From Branchiostoma floridae (lineage: Eukaryota; Chordata; Leptocardii; Amphioxiformes; Branchiostomatidae): a stretch of DNA of 64,000 nt. The stretch lies in contig NC_049986.1 in the NCBI RefSeq assembly GCF_000003815.2, positions 15,463,569 to 15,527,568 on the forward strand. The letters are read 5' to 3'. The notes under the pieces are model-generated. The model searched no databases. It was given only the letters and a program-made list of their open reading frames with translations, and was not told the origin of the DNA. Below are positions 10,124 through 22,543 of this stretch, piece by piece. The stretch's first letter is position 1; every line of letters begins with the position of its first letter. Position numbers and translations under genes: made by a program.

Positions 10124-13100
10124 ATGGGGTACAAAGTTCTGTTGGCGACATTCCTTCTGGTCTGTGCGGGCGTGTGTCAAGGCGATACAACCAGGTACAC
10201 ACAACATATCATACTTGGAATTTTCTATATTTAAGTCTGCTGGGTGAAATCCGATTACCACCGGGGCTCCAATACTCGCTTCATAGTGTACAACACACCT
10301 ATTCTCTCCATGGTAACAGTGAAGACTCAGCGACAGTCTGTACCGGAGAGTGCGCTGAGTTCGAGCTGCTGTGCTCGACCCCAGAGTACGACGTGCGGCG
10401 GTACAAGAGCGCCCTCTGGGTGTCCACCACCATGCCGGACCTGTCCCTCTCCCAGGCCACCGCCAGGGGGCGGAAACGCTTACACGACTACTTCAGGGGT
10501 GCAAATGACAAAAGTAAGCCCTGTTTCAATTTTCATGTACATCACTGGTTGATGAACCAACAATTTCTGTACTGAATATAAACTCGACGAAGAACCAGTA
10601 AAATGATAGATCCATAACCTATGACTACGTTATGCAGAGACACCATATAGCCAAGCGACGTCGACCAATCAGAATGCTCCATTTCCCCCATAACCCAGGT
10701 CATTAATATCCCATAAACTACCCGCATCCGGGGTATAGGTCTCGTTCTCATGGTATTGTAAACCATTACTGAGCAGAGGAATCCTTACAACCCTGGGAAC
10801 GAGAGCCACAAAATGGCGCGCGGTTCAACTGAGACGAACAAAACGAGCGAATAGATCACAAACAGTGACGTTACGGAAAGCACAGGGAGTGAAAGTGAGA
10901 TTACACCTCAGGGCGGGTATTTAACCCTATATCAATAGGGTCATTAATGCTATATTTACAGGGCCATTAACCCTATATTGATATATTTTCAGGACTGAAA
11001 ACGTCGTACACCGCACCCATGGTGACACAGACCCGGGAGCCTTCTGAGAGTCCCGTTCGTGAAATCACAGTGTCCATGCCTCTTCCTAAAAAGGTGACAA
11101 AGAGCCCTCCAACTCCAACAGATTCCAGGGTACGTGTTGTAAATTATCATTGACCTTAAAATAAATGATAGAGCTATGATTCTCTTCAAGTTCATGAATT
11201 GTCTATGGTATCACTCCAGTGCTTGTTTATGCAATCACATTGTTTATGCAATCACTCCAGCGCTTATCTTCTGTGTGTTGCTTTGTTGATATGTAATCAT
11301 GAGGTTCCCAGTTCATTGCTTACTTTGAATGAACAGGCTACTCAAACTGCATCTCCTGTCCGTCCCAGGTGGTGATAGATCTTGTTCCAGAGACCATCAT
11401 GTATGTTAAGAAGTTCGGAGGGCGTTCTCCAAGTGTCGGCTTTGTCGCTGACCTGGAGGCCAAAAACTTCGCCAAGACCCTGAAGGCGAATAAGGAGCCA
11501 TTTCATAGGAATGACGGCTACTACTACGTCGCTCAGTATGACAGGTACTGTGAAATATTAAACAGAACTTAAAAATTGAATATTTTTCTTACAGTAGTGA
11601 ATGCGATGATATCTGTCATCATCATCATCACCGTGCATCCAGAATTCACCGTTGAGGTACTGTTAGATATAGGTGTTCCAGTATGGCCTGTAATTCATGA
11701 CAGTCCAATATCACTTTCTATCTTTTCGATGATGACATCTATAGCGCCATCCAAACAGTATAATCAAAAGTATATTTGCACATATATATATAACGCCAAA
11801 ATCTAAAGAATAGCCTAATAATACATTGGAATCGCCTTCGACAACTGACATGGTCTTCACGATGTAATATAGCCCAGACTCGTCCGACCACCAAATGAAC
11901 AACGAGATTTGGGTGTTCACCATGAACGAGAGGACGTACAAGTACCTGGAGTTCAATGACCTCACCACAGACGGACAGGGACTCCCGAAGTGTCTCCGTG
12001 GTAACGAGGAGCCCATGGTGTGGGAGAAAATGGACCAGAGTGACATCCCCCTCTTAACCCGGCAGCAGTGCCCTACAACGTACTGCCCAGGTATGTATTC
12101 GGATATGTCTGTTCTTGGAAGAGAATACTTAACAAGCTGCTGGAAGATAATTTAGTAACGTACGCTGCACCTTAGGCGCTTCCTTGTTGAAGTAAGATGA
12201 AATTTTGTTGATGCGTTAAATTCTTTGACCACATAAGAATAGATATATTTTTAAACCTGACACATTTATTGACACGCCTCTCTTTTCAGCATCCATAAAT
12301 TGCCCAAAAGAGGAGACAGAGAAAGTGGAGGGTATTGACGACATGACCATACGGCTGAAGCGCTTTGAGGGAGTCAGGACATTTGTCTACACAGCTCCCA
12401 CCTGCCACTATGACACCGCTATTCACGCTTCTCCGGGACCGTTGGCGAAGTCTCTAAATGCATCAGGTAAGAGACTTGAGACTTTTAGACTTTAAGACAC
12501 CAAGGTCGGCGAGGTATTGTGTAGAAATCATGAGGTTAATTTGTGTTGGAAGACCACCTAGGCTTTAACCTTTTGTTTTGGCATTGTTTTAAGATATTGG
12601 ATTGTTTTGAAGATTGTAAAATAGACTGCTAATGTTTCTCCCAAAATGTATTTGTCTACAGATATATCCCCTTCCGAGATCTCTCTAATGGCCACAGTCG
12701 TCATTGAGAAAAGAGAGGAGTTGGATGGGAAGAACAGCTGTCAGAAGTTCTTCAAAGGGATGTTTGTGACAGGCGGTGGAAAAGGGGGTCAATCGCGAGA
12801 GGTACGTTGATAAGTCTTGACAGAGGTCATTTCCAAAAGGAAAAAAGAAAGGACATGACTTGATTTAAACCAAAAATTGTTTGTCGTTTTCTCCACAGGA
12901 CGCAGAGATATCGATGAAGGAGGAAGCTGGCTTGCAGACGCCGAAGACAGTAGCAGCGATACATCAGGGAGGGGATTCTGTTTCAGGGTAAATCAAAGTC
13001 TGTGATGCAAGAAATACATCACAGGGCAGTTACTATCAATAGATGTTATTATTATAATTACGTGATGAGTTTTATCCCATCATCCCTTAACGTCAGATCG

Positions 13101-14098
13101 ATATCATATTCATTGTTTGTTTTCCGTCACTCATTAGAATATACTCCAAGTAGACATTCCCTTATGTATCAATCCGCTATTTCTTACCATCAAAACTATA
13201 TCAAATTATGTTCATTCTTTATTTTCATCACATATTAGACACTACTCCAAGTGTTTCGGTGGCAATGCCTACTACGAGCCGACTATCATCACATCCACGG
13301 CCAAGATGCTCATGGAACGACTCAAGGACAAGAAGAAGTGTTTCCTGGGTGACCACATCAGCGTGGTCGAATACCATCCGCAGTCCAGGCTGTTTGATCA
13401 TCACAACGAGGTTCTTTAAACTGTTTTTATAATCATATTCGTTCATCTTTAAATTACCGATGCAGGATAACAGGCGAGCAAATAACGATTCGGGTCTGGT
13501 AACGTTGAGACGCCAGGTTCTGTAGATATGAAGCTACGTTTCTGGTTGTCTGTAGTTGATGGTCACGCTTGGAGCTCGAAATTCCTTCGTCTGACACCGA
13601 ATAAACACTCAAAGGCCTCAGAGTTGTTAGGATAATCACAATACACTGCGCCGTTATGTCAATTCTTCACCACATGGGTATAAATGGCGTAGATGATTAT
13701 CCTTGTATTATTCTTAAATTTTATCTTACGGACAGGAAATCTGTGGCTGCCTTTAACGTCAGTTAGTTATTTAGAATCCTAAATTTCTAACCACCACTGA
13801 CTTTCAGGTCATCGTTGACCGGGTCACGGACTGCAGTGACCAGGAGGGCCGTCCGGAGTTCACCTTCCACCTCCCCGTGAGTAAAGACTACAGCCGGACT
13901 GGAGGGAAGCCGTCGGTTGGCCACCGATGTGACACTCATGAGTGCACAGAACACGCAGTCATCATGAGGCTGGAGAACAACCTGGACATGATTGAGTATA
14001 AACCAGGTATCCAGCGTTAAACAGCTTGACCCACATAAGCACCTTAACTACTGTTTGAACTATATATAACAGAGTATTACGCCCCAAAATGACATATA

Positions 14099-14156
<58 letters not shown>

Positions 14157-17100
14157 CGTATATACTAGCATATGTTACACGGTGTGTCAGGACCTTATTG
14201 CAAGCGTTCACTTTCTATAATAACAACATGTAGTTGGTCTCTTTCACTAGTTCCTACTGTAGTGTATGGTCATATTGAAGTATAGACCGTTAAAGCACAT
14301 ACCTTTTATTAGATACCTCTCAAGTTCACTATCAGCTCACATATCACAACAATTGATATTCAAGCAGATCAATGCCAAACATGTTAACTATTGGTACACA
14401 GTAGCTAATTCATAAAGATACATCTCATGTCCGCAGAGTCCTGTGGAATATTTATTTCTCCTCAGCAAAGTGGATTCACGCCACGGGAGCCTCTAAATCC
14501 TGCAGCGACACCGAAGGGTTTCACAAGGCGTTGAGCTCGCTCTTACTGTATTTGAATGGGGGAAATGGGGACAAGTCAATGGTTGACATGACCAAACCGC
14601 TGTATGCTAAGGTGAGTTGTATTTGAAATATCATTTACCCAACATATGCAGTATAATCCATATTAATAATGATCGAATTGGGGATATTTCAATGATCCCT
14701 AACCTATATATTTTCACGTCAAATGTCCAGCTTTGTCCAAGCACAATCAAAGTCAAAATGCGTTGCTTGAACGCGTTGACAAACACCCCTCTGTGACTAA
14801 GACAGTCAATTGGGCATTAATTCTTCTTTCAATCTGGATTGGTATTACACAGGTAAACATGAGCAGCCCGGGTCCATCAAAGTGTGACTGGTTCACCACT
14901 GCGTCCACATCGGTACCAGAGAACTATACAGATGAAACGCCAAAGCCCATCGACGATACTGTAAGCACGGTCTACAATGAGAATACATGAAAATTTGTTG
15001 TGTTTTCGTCGTTCGATCTCACGTAAAGAAATGCTATATTTTGGCTCATCGTTGGTTCTATCAAGTAATTTGAATTTTCTGTCTTGCTTCAGGTTAACCT
15101 GCATTTGCTGCATACAACTGCTCCTATGCTTCAGCTATAATTTATGTAATGTTGTCATCAATGTTATCTAATACTACTTACAGTTATTATTTTTCTTGCA
15201 GGTCGCCGTGCGTCCTGGTGTAAAGAACAGTTTTTTCCTGTCTCTGTACAAGGGGAAATACGTGCCAGCTAAGCTGAGGCAGCACGTAATGGAAATGTTT
15301 GAGACACTAGACAATCTCAAACCCTTCGGAGTTGACTACGATCCTGGAGTAAGTTTTTAACCGAAATAACTAAAAAGAGAAATTTTAAAACTGAACTGTT
15401 TAAAACTGAAGATAGATTTATCACAGATACTCCTTCTGGTACCCTGTGACATTTATTCCAATTTATCATTTTTCTTGCTGTTCTTAATGACGCCCTAGCC
15501 TGGGTATGATTTTGCAGGACATCTGGCTTGGTGGCTATGACAGCTTAGACAAAGACGACAGGCTCTTCGAATTTGCCGTAGCGCGGAAAACGGTACGTCA
15601 CCTTGTAGAGTGGTTCTTTGTTGCATCTATGCCATTATTGATTTTCTTTCCTAGTACAAATGGCTGAGTATTACGTAAAAGGAATATGGTAATGTCAAAA
15701 TGATGAATAAATACGTGTGTTGTACATATATACACACTGCAACACATGCAGTTTACAGCAAAAGAAAGTTGAGTTAAGAACTATATATATATACTCTACT
15801 AACTAAAGTGAAGTCGACTTCTAACATCTAAATGCCAAATTAATATCTATTGTGCCTTGTATACCTAGAAAAAGATTATGCCTCTTTTAGTGTGATCCGC
15901 ATGATACCACAAAGCTACGAAAATGGTATAGATTGCACAAATATCCAAGTCAATAATATCCTCACTCTGAAACTGTGCTATGATATAATTTTTATATTGT
16001 TTTCCATAAGGCTTCCAAAGATGACATCGCGACGTCCACAGAAGCAGGCGATGAAAAGGAACGTAAGGAAGACGCTTCAGACGGGAAGGTGGCTCTTCCG
16101 AAGCCGGAGGGCTGCAGCGAGTCTGTCTGTCCGACTGTCTACGTCACCAAAAACCACAGCAACTTCATGGAGCTGCTGCTTCCAAGTCGTGAGGATACAT
16201 TATATATTATAATGTTAAGTATGATTATAATCAGTATGATAATAGCTAGTATAATCTTATAAATATTCAGTGACATCCATTCCAATACACTGTGATGCAA
16301 ACAGATATAAACGTGTATATTATTTATAATGACTTAAACATGAAGGTAGAAGCGTGTGCCACCGGACCAAGCTATGTGGAGAACACCAATCATCCGGCAG
16401 ACAGCTCCTCAGGCCCATCCTAGCGTATCTCAATGGTGACAACAGCGCCAACAAGAAGATCAAGGACTTCGCTGTCCCACTGCTTAAGGTATATCATGGA
16501 TGATATTTTTACTATTAGGAATATCTCATCTCATGTTAAAACAGACAAAAGATCAATTCCCTTTTATATGACTTTATTAACCATTTAACTTTCTTGTACT
16601 CATCGTAGTTTTGTGTCTTCTGATGTCTGTACACCCCCTCCCAAGAGCATCCCATCTCAGCAAGGTCTCGCCCCACAGTTCTCCTTCATGGAAGTTTCAA
16701 AATAAGCAAGATGATAAATTCAGTTTGGCAGATTTGTGGCTGATTTATGTATTCAAGGAAATCTTAAAATTCTTAACGGCAGAATAGCCGGTGATCTACA
16801 AGGAAAATTCACGTGTCATCAGCCAAACGGTAGCAGCACTGTTGATTATGTAATATGCAACCAACCGCTTCTAGAACACATTTTATTTTTTCGAGTTAAC
16901 CCCCTAACCACATTCTCTGATCACTGCATGTTATCTGTTGTCTTACGTACAAAATCCTCAAATCACCCTGCCAAAGAGAAACAGATAAGTGGAAACAGCA
17001 AACCTCTCTCTAAAAGATTCCATTGGAATGAAACCTCTGCACAAAAGTTTTTTCAATCCCTCAGCCAACCACACATTATAGATAGACTTAATAACCTTTC

Positions 17101-20100
17101 ACTTAGAGGAACCAAAAGCGCAGCCCACGACATTGAAAACTACGTCTCGGATCTCAGCTCAGTATTAAGAGATGTCGGTTACAAATCATTGTGTTTAAAG
17201 ATTAATAGAAAACGGCCAAGGAAAATAAAAAACAAGAAATGGTTTGACAAAAGCTGTTGTGAAATGAAACGGGAGCTAAAAAATCTGGCATCTTTACTCG
17301 AGAAAAATCCACAGAACTCAGACGTGAGAGGAAGGTTTTTTAAAAGGAAAAAAGAATATAGAAAACTATTAAAAAAAAAGAAACGAGACTTTCATCAACA
17401 AATCGTTAACCAACTGTCCTCTTTGAGGGAAGAAAACCCAAACGCGTTTTGGAACTTATTGAAGAAACTGAAGTCAGAGAAAACACAAGAGCCAAGTTCT
17501 CAAATAACGGATGAGGCGTGGTTAAAACATTTTAATAGAATAGACAAATCTTCCTTCAGTGACTCAGAAACTTCAACTAATAACTCAACAAATGTTCAAA
17601 CTCATTTTCCCTCCCCTCTCCCTCCTACAGAGAATTCCTTTTTGGACTCTCTGATATCAGCTAAGGAACTGGATATAGCCATCTCCAAACTAAAAAACAG
17701 CAAATCTAGTGGTAGTGATATGATTACAAATGAAATGCTGAAGTGTGGTAAACCAATCCTACAAAAAACACTGCTTCATCTCTGTTTGCAAAACGGATAC
17801 TTTCCCAAAGAATGGTCACTTAGTCATATAGTACCAATACACAAGTCAGGTGATACCTCAGTCCCAGACAACTATCGGGGTATCTCCATTATGAGTTGTC
17901 TGGGGAAATTATTCTCGTCCATTTTGAATACTCGTCTTGTGAACTATGCGGAACAGAACAGCCTTTTTAAACCTCAACAGGCCGGTTTTAGAAAAAACTA
18001 TAGAACGTCTGATAATCTTTTCGTATTAACTACTTTAGTAAGCAAATATCTCAGTCAAAATTCACGTCTTTACGCATGCTTTGTTGATTTTAGCAAAGCT
18101 TTCGACTCTGTTTGGCGAGAGGGTCTCCTGTTCAAATTGAATAATCTTGGAATAGGAGGAAACTTCCTATCGACCATAAAAGACATGTATTCCAAAACTA
18201 ATAACTGTATCAAAACCAACAATCGTCTTACCGAAACATTTGTAACTAACTGCGGGGTTCGACAAGGCTGTAATCTGAGTCCAATTTGTTCATTAGTGAT
18301 ATAGTATCTGAATTTGATAACTTTTCTAGCAATTCTCCTATTCTGTACAACATGAAAGTGCCATGTCTTTTATATGCCGATGACTTGGTTATCTTCTCAG
18401 AATCCCAACAAGGCTTACAGTCCTCCCTACTTAGACTAGAACAATATTGTAAATCATGGAAGCTGAAGGTTAACCTGAAAAAGACAAAGGTTATTGTATT
18501 TACAAAGGGAGGCCGCTTACCGAAAGATTGTAGTTTTTTGTTTGATAATAATGCTTTAGAAATAGTAACATCTTATTGTTATCTAGGTATTGTTGTATCC
18601 TCAGCTGGCACATTCAAAGCCAACAGCAAATACTTATACAGCAAGGGATTGAAAGCTCTATTTGGAATTAGACAATCATTAGACAAAGCAGACGCACCAT
18701 TATCAGTTAAAAACAAACTCTTCGACACTTGTGTTAAACCTATTTTGTTATATGGATCTGAAATTTGGAGCTCATTCAAAAGTCCTATATCTTGTCCTAT
18801 TGAAACAGTGCACTTGAAATTTTGTAAACACTCACTTAATGTTCCGAAAACTGCATCTAACCTTGCTGTACGCGCTGAATTAGGGAGGTATCCTATCCAA
18901 CTTGGAAGCCCCTCCCCTTAAACGCCCACGTCAAATATTTCCATTAGAATTCAAGACAGAATGTGCCCAGCTGAGAGTCTGCAGGCAGACGCTCTCTTAT
19001 GTCAGCTTAATCTAGATTCATCAGGTACCAAATGTTGGGCATCTGGTGTTCGCAAAACTTTGGAGGAGTGTGGTTACCCTTTTGTTTGGCAAGCCCGTAA
19101 GTCAACAGATCCAAACATATCCCACCTAATTTCTGCAATCCAACAACGACTGAATGATATTTATTTCCAGAATTTTCTAACCAACATTCATAATGATAAT
19201 AAAGGTTTACGTGCGAAAAACAAACTCCGAACGTACAGACTACTGAAATCCACATACAATGAAGAGCAGTATTTGAAAATCACAAACATTCGGCATAGAA
19301 CTACCATTGCCAAACTAAGAATCAGTTGCCACCGACTGCGAATTGAATCGGGAAGGCACAGCCGCACTCCTCTAGAACAAAGAATCTGCCAATTTTGTAC
19401 CTCAAACATGGTAGAAGATGAAGTGCACTTCACTGTTGATTGCGATATGTATGCGAATGATAGAAATACTCTATTTAGTTATATAGAAAGTAGATTCCCT
19501 CATTTTAGACACATGAGTAGCACTGACAAGTTTATATTTCTCATGCGTTTTGACAAACCGACAATAGCGAAACCCATACAGTCCTACATTTTCACTATTA
19601 CCAAGAAGCGAGAAGAAGCCGAACTTTTGTGTTAGACTAGATTTGTGACACTTTTATGTATGTATATAACCTGATTTGTTGTGACCTGTACTTAGCCCGG
19701 TTGGGCAAAATTGTACAATAAAGGTCTTCATTCATTCATTCAAATGACATGCTAACGTTGATGGCACGTTGAATGGCGTCCCACCTCAGGTTAGACTCTA
19801 CTCCGCTGAAGAGGAGGAGAAGGGCATCTCTCCGTGCGAGCGTGAGTACCAGGCCTGCGTCAGACTGCCTGATGAGTACAAGGACATACCGGAGCCAAAT
19901 AACAAAGAGGTAAGTTAAGCTACCAACAACATGCTTGCACACACGCCTTCGTTACATTAGCTGATGATATAGAAATCCTGCGTAAATATTGTTTTAGTTA
20001 TTACCCAACGCACCCTATAAGTATGCGACATTGTGCTTTTTCCTAGCTCATTCAAACATTCAATCTTCAGTTTGAGTTGAAGACCAATATTTTGCTGGCT

Positions 20101-20943
20101 ACAAATACATACATGTTCGGTACTGACTCTGTTCCTGTTCTGAACTGACGTGCAGCTACGCATATTTACTGCAACTGGCAACTTTCACGGATACGGCATC
20201 GCCGTGAGGGGCCATGTCTCTGAGGCTGTAGCATCAGAAGCAACTTCGACCTTGATGCAGACACTCGACGAGGAAAACGTCCCGTATGATAAGGCAAGTG
20301 AAAACTGTCGACATGATATGTTCATTATAATTAATCGCTTTTTTGTTGGTTGGTTTTCCTGTTTGTTTATTTTCCTCGCGATCTCTTCCTGTCATTGACC
20401 ATATATGTTAGAATTTTCGTCGAGGTAAAAATGTCTTTATTGCCACTGTTTTCTTACCCTAGACTTGGTTGGCCTATTTCTCATACGATAAGCCACTCGC
20501 TAATCCTCCGGAGAAGATCACGTACTTCATCTTCATCAAGAAGGACGAGGACATAGGAGAAGGTGGTAAACATGTTTACGGAAAACTACTTGAAACTTTT
20601 TGATTGTACGTGAAACAAGCATGAGGCATGCATGTAGAACGTGATATCTGACACGTTAATTGCTACGGCAGCTTCTCTTAGCTTACTCGAACAGATTCTC
20701 TCCTCTGCAAGTTATTAATAACACAATAATCTTCCTGTTTCTTATAAGGAGATCCCTTAAAATTATATCTATTGCTTAAGGAGCGTTTTCCCTTCGAGCT
20801 GCCTTGATTGTGCTTCAGTCCAAGCCGAATCTGTCTATATCTGTCATTGCGTAATCTCCATATTCGCCATCTAATTACAATCTCCTTTGGTGTCTTTCTT
20901 TGCAGGGTCTGAAGAAGGGAACTCAAACGAGACGGAGAACTAG
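10124..20943 (+). CDS. Gene B: secreted protein with four SOUL-like domains (920 aa)
   Basis: Twenty exons join in frame: 10124-10194, 10320-10513, 10993-11129, 11369-11544, 11873-12090, 12290-12466, 12662-12801, 12899-12987, 13239-13410, 13808-14006, 14466-14611, 14853-14960, 15202-15348, 15518-15592, 16011-16185, 16346-16488, 19790-19909, 20156-20293, 20463-20562, 20906-20943. The start was chosen because it gives a signal peptide (MGYKVLLATFLLVCAGVCQG) matching that of gene C. SOUL-like domains lie at about residues 30-262, 270-458, 459-683 and 700-908. Domain 1 is the most typical, with EFELLCSTPEYDVRRYKSA, a YTAPM segment, IMYVKKFGG, YYYVAQYD and NEIWVFTMNE. Many cysteines fit an extracellular protein. 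The tail carries an NET sequon. SOUL proteins (HEBP1/HEBP2 family) are usually single-domain, about 190-210 residues, intracellular porphyrin binders. A secreted four-domain array is unusual; ligand binding here is unproven. Intron 18 is GC-AG and intron 16 holds a dead retrotransposon. Confidence 0.92.
14093..14150. repeat. (AT)n microsatellite in gene B intron 10
   Basis: About 25 or more AT dinucleotides follow one another without interruption between exons 10 and 11 of gene B. The predicted Ile/Tyr-repeat open frame across it is an artefact. Confidence 0.97.
16719..19743 (+). mobile_element. Non-LTR retrotransposon, 5'-truncated and frameshifted (gene B intron 16)
   Basis: The element lies in intron 16 of gene B and is absent from the same intron of A and C. 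Frame 1 (to 18304) begins inside the C-terminal part of an endonuclease/exonuclease/phosphatase domain (SSTVDYVIC, FSDHCMLSVVL). It then enters a reverse transcriptase with NYRGISIMSCLGKLF, QAGFRKNYRTSDNLF, FVDFSKAFDSVWREGLL and GVRQGCNLSP. A frameshift near 18285 moves the rest, with the catalytic YADDLVIF motif, into a second frame ending at 18921. A further break precedes a third frame (18961-19635) with a Cys-rich stretch RICQFCTSNMVEDEVHF. The 3' end has AATAAAGG and (ATTC)n repeats. The layout fits the CR1/L2/Jockey group; the exact clade is unresolved. It cannot encode a functional protein. Confidence 0.9.
16736..19635 (+). pseudogene. Broken EEP-reverse transcriptase ORF of the non-LTR element
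   Basis: This is the coding part of the non-LTR element, in three frames (16736-18304, 18286-18921, 18961-19635) separated by at least two disruptions. Because frame 1 starts inside the endonuclease domain, the 5' end is truncated, as is usual for LINE insertions. The reverse transcriptase palm motifs (VDFSKAFD and YADD) are still readable, so the copy is not very old. Confidence 0.88.
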
Positions 20944-21132
20944 AAATTGACCTGCAACGGAAAGCGATGAAAGGACCACAGACTTATAGATGTGCCCGAA
21001 AAAGAGCAATGACGATGATACAGACACTGATAGACACCGACATCTTTAAACGTTGCTTGCAATACCATAACGTACACCCAGTACACGCCAGCCAAATGAC
21101 TCGGTATATCAATCTACATTGATGTTCTTTCC

Positions 21133-21138
21133 AATAAA
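21133..21138 (+). terminator. Polyadenylation signal of gene B
   Basis: AATAAA lies 190 bases after the stop codon, at the position matching the signal in gene A, within conserved 3' UTR. Confidence 0.75.
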
Positions 21139-21179
21139 AAGAGAATTTCGTGCAATGTAAGATCAACGTGTGTGGCCTG

Positions 21180-22543
21180 TTCTTACATGCACCCTCTTGT
21201 GTCCACTCACCCAGGGGAGATCAAGAGTCCACCAATATGTATTTTCCACGCCCTCTTTATCTCATACTACAAGTCACGATAAGGCGGCGCTTGTTTAGAG
21301 CGCCTTCCCTGTTATACACACATTCAAAGGTTTTAAAAGCAGAATCTTTGCTAAACGGTGGCAAAAATGATGATGAAGAACTAATGGTCTATGTTCTGAG
21401 CTGTTACTGGGTTTACTAGATATAGGAAGAAGATAAGGTCTTCAACACACTCCATTGTGAAAAAGTAGCCATCGCGATGTTTGGTTATTAAACACAATAC
21501 CATTGTGTGGAATCACAAGGTTCGGACCATTCAGTGTCCTACATTTTAGTCGACCTTTAAACCCACACGTGTCTTCACTGGCTGAGTGTGAACAACAGGA
21601 CAGCAAAGGTTAGTTCTGACACTCTTCCTCGTACCTTGCGTCTTTTACATATTTTTAGAAGCAGATATGTTGTTGCCTTTGTCCTTAGCTTTTTGGCGGA
21701 TTTATGCACGCATTACTGCATGTTATACCTGTCCATCGTCCATTAAACTGTGTTAATCTGACTTCAAACCCACTACCCTAACCCCTACATGGTCCTCTGA
21801 CAACGCCCCTTATCTGTCATTCAAAATACATGTACAATCCCACAACCAATTCTCATTGGGTCGCGATGCAAATGATACAATTGTTCTTCCTGAGACTTGT
21901 TATGCAAAATTCTTCACCTTCTATGCTGTTGGATTTCTAAAATAATTTTTCCGCCATGCAGTATTCTGGATCAATCTCAGTAAGACGCTCGTTGGGACGG
22001 GGTGGGAAGTGATGCCCAACATCACTCACTGAAACAGACGTCTACTCCAATAATTTTTTTTGCATTAAAGTTTGCCATTCTTGATTTAGTTAGGGGCATT
22101 TTAGCACAAAATCACTGTTCAATATAGTCTTGCCTATGAGGAACCCATAGTGCGTGTAATGATTAACAATATTAATCTGTGTCATTCAGTATGTCCAGAA
22201 CATCCTAAACTATGTTGAAAATAACCACTGAAAAGTTACTTAGGAAGTGAACTGTGTATTAACAGACACTTAAGTGTCAAGATTAAGTGTCAAAAAATGT
22301 TACATATGTAGAGATTATGGGTTAAACCATTTTTTATTATTTATTACAAATAACGTTACACAACATAAAGAGAACTATCCAAATCATAAAGCTATACCAA
22401 AACCTGATACAGAGGAAATGTATCTAAGATAGAGTATAGAACAAACAGAGGATCATATATCAGTTGTAGATAACCTTCCCCATTTTCCTTGGTGCTCGTC
22501 AAGTGGGATAAACAATTGTAAACGCTCTACAACACAGGTAAGC
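21180..22543. other. B-C intergenic region
   Basis: No gene is seen. The first 450 bases are a copy of the region downstream of gene A. The remainder (21650-22540) is AT-rich, unique-looking DNA that should include the gene C promoter. Confidence 0.55.

Noticed and set aside
10015..10575. 186-codon plus-strand frame across gene B exons 1-2
   Set aside because: It reads through intron 1 and out of frame over exon 1; splicing from the ATG at 10124 gives a signal peptide and matches gene C.
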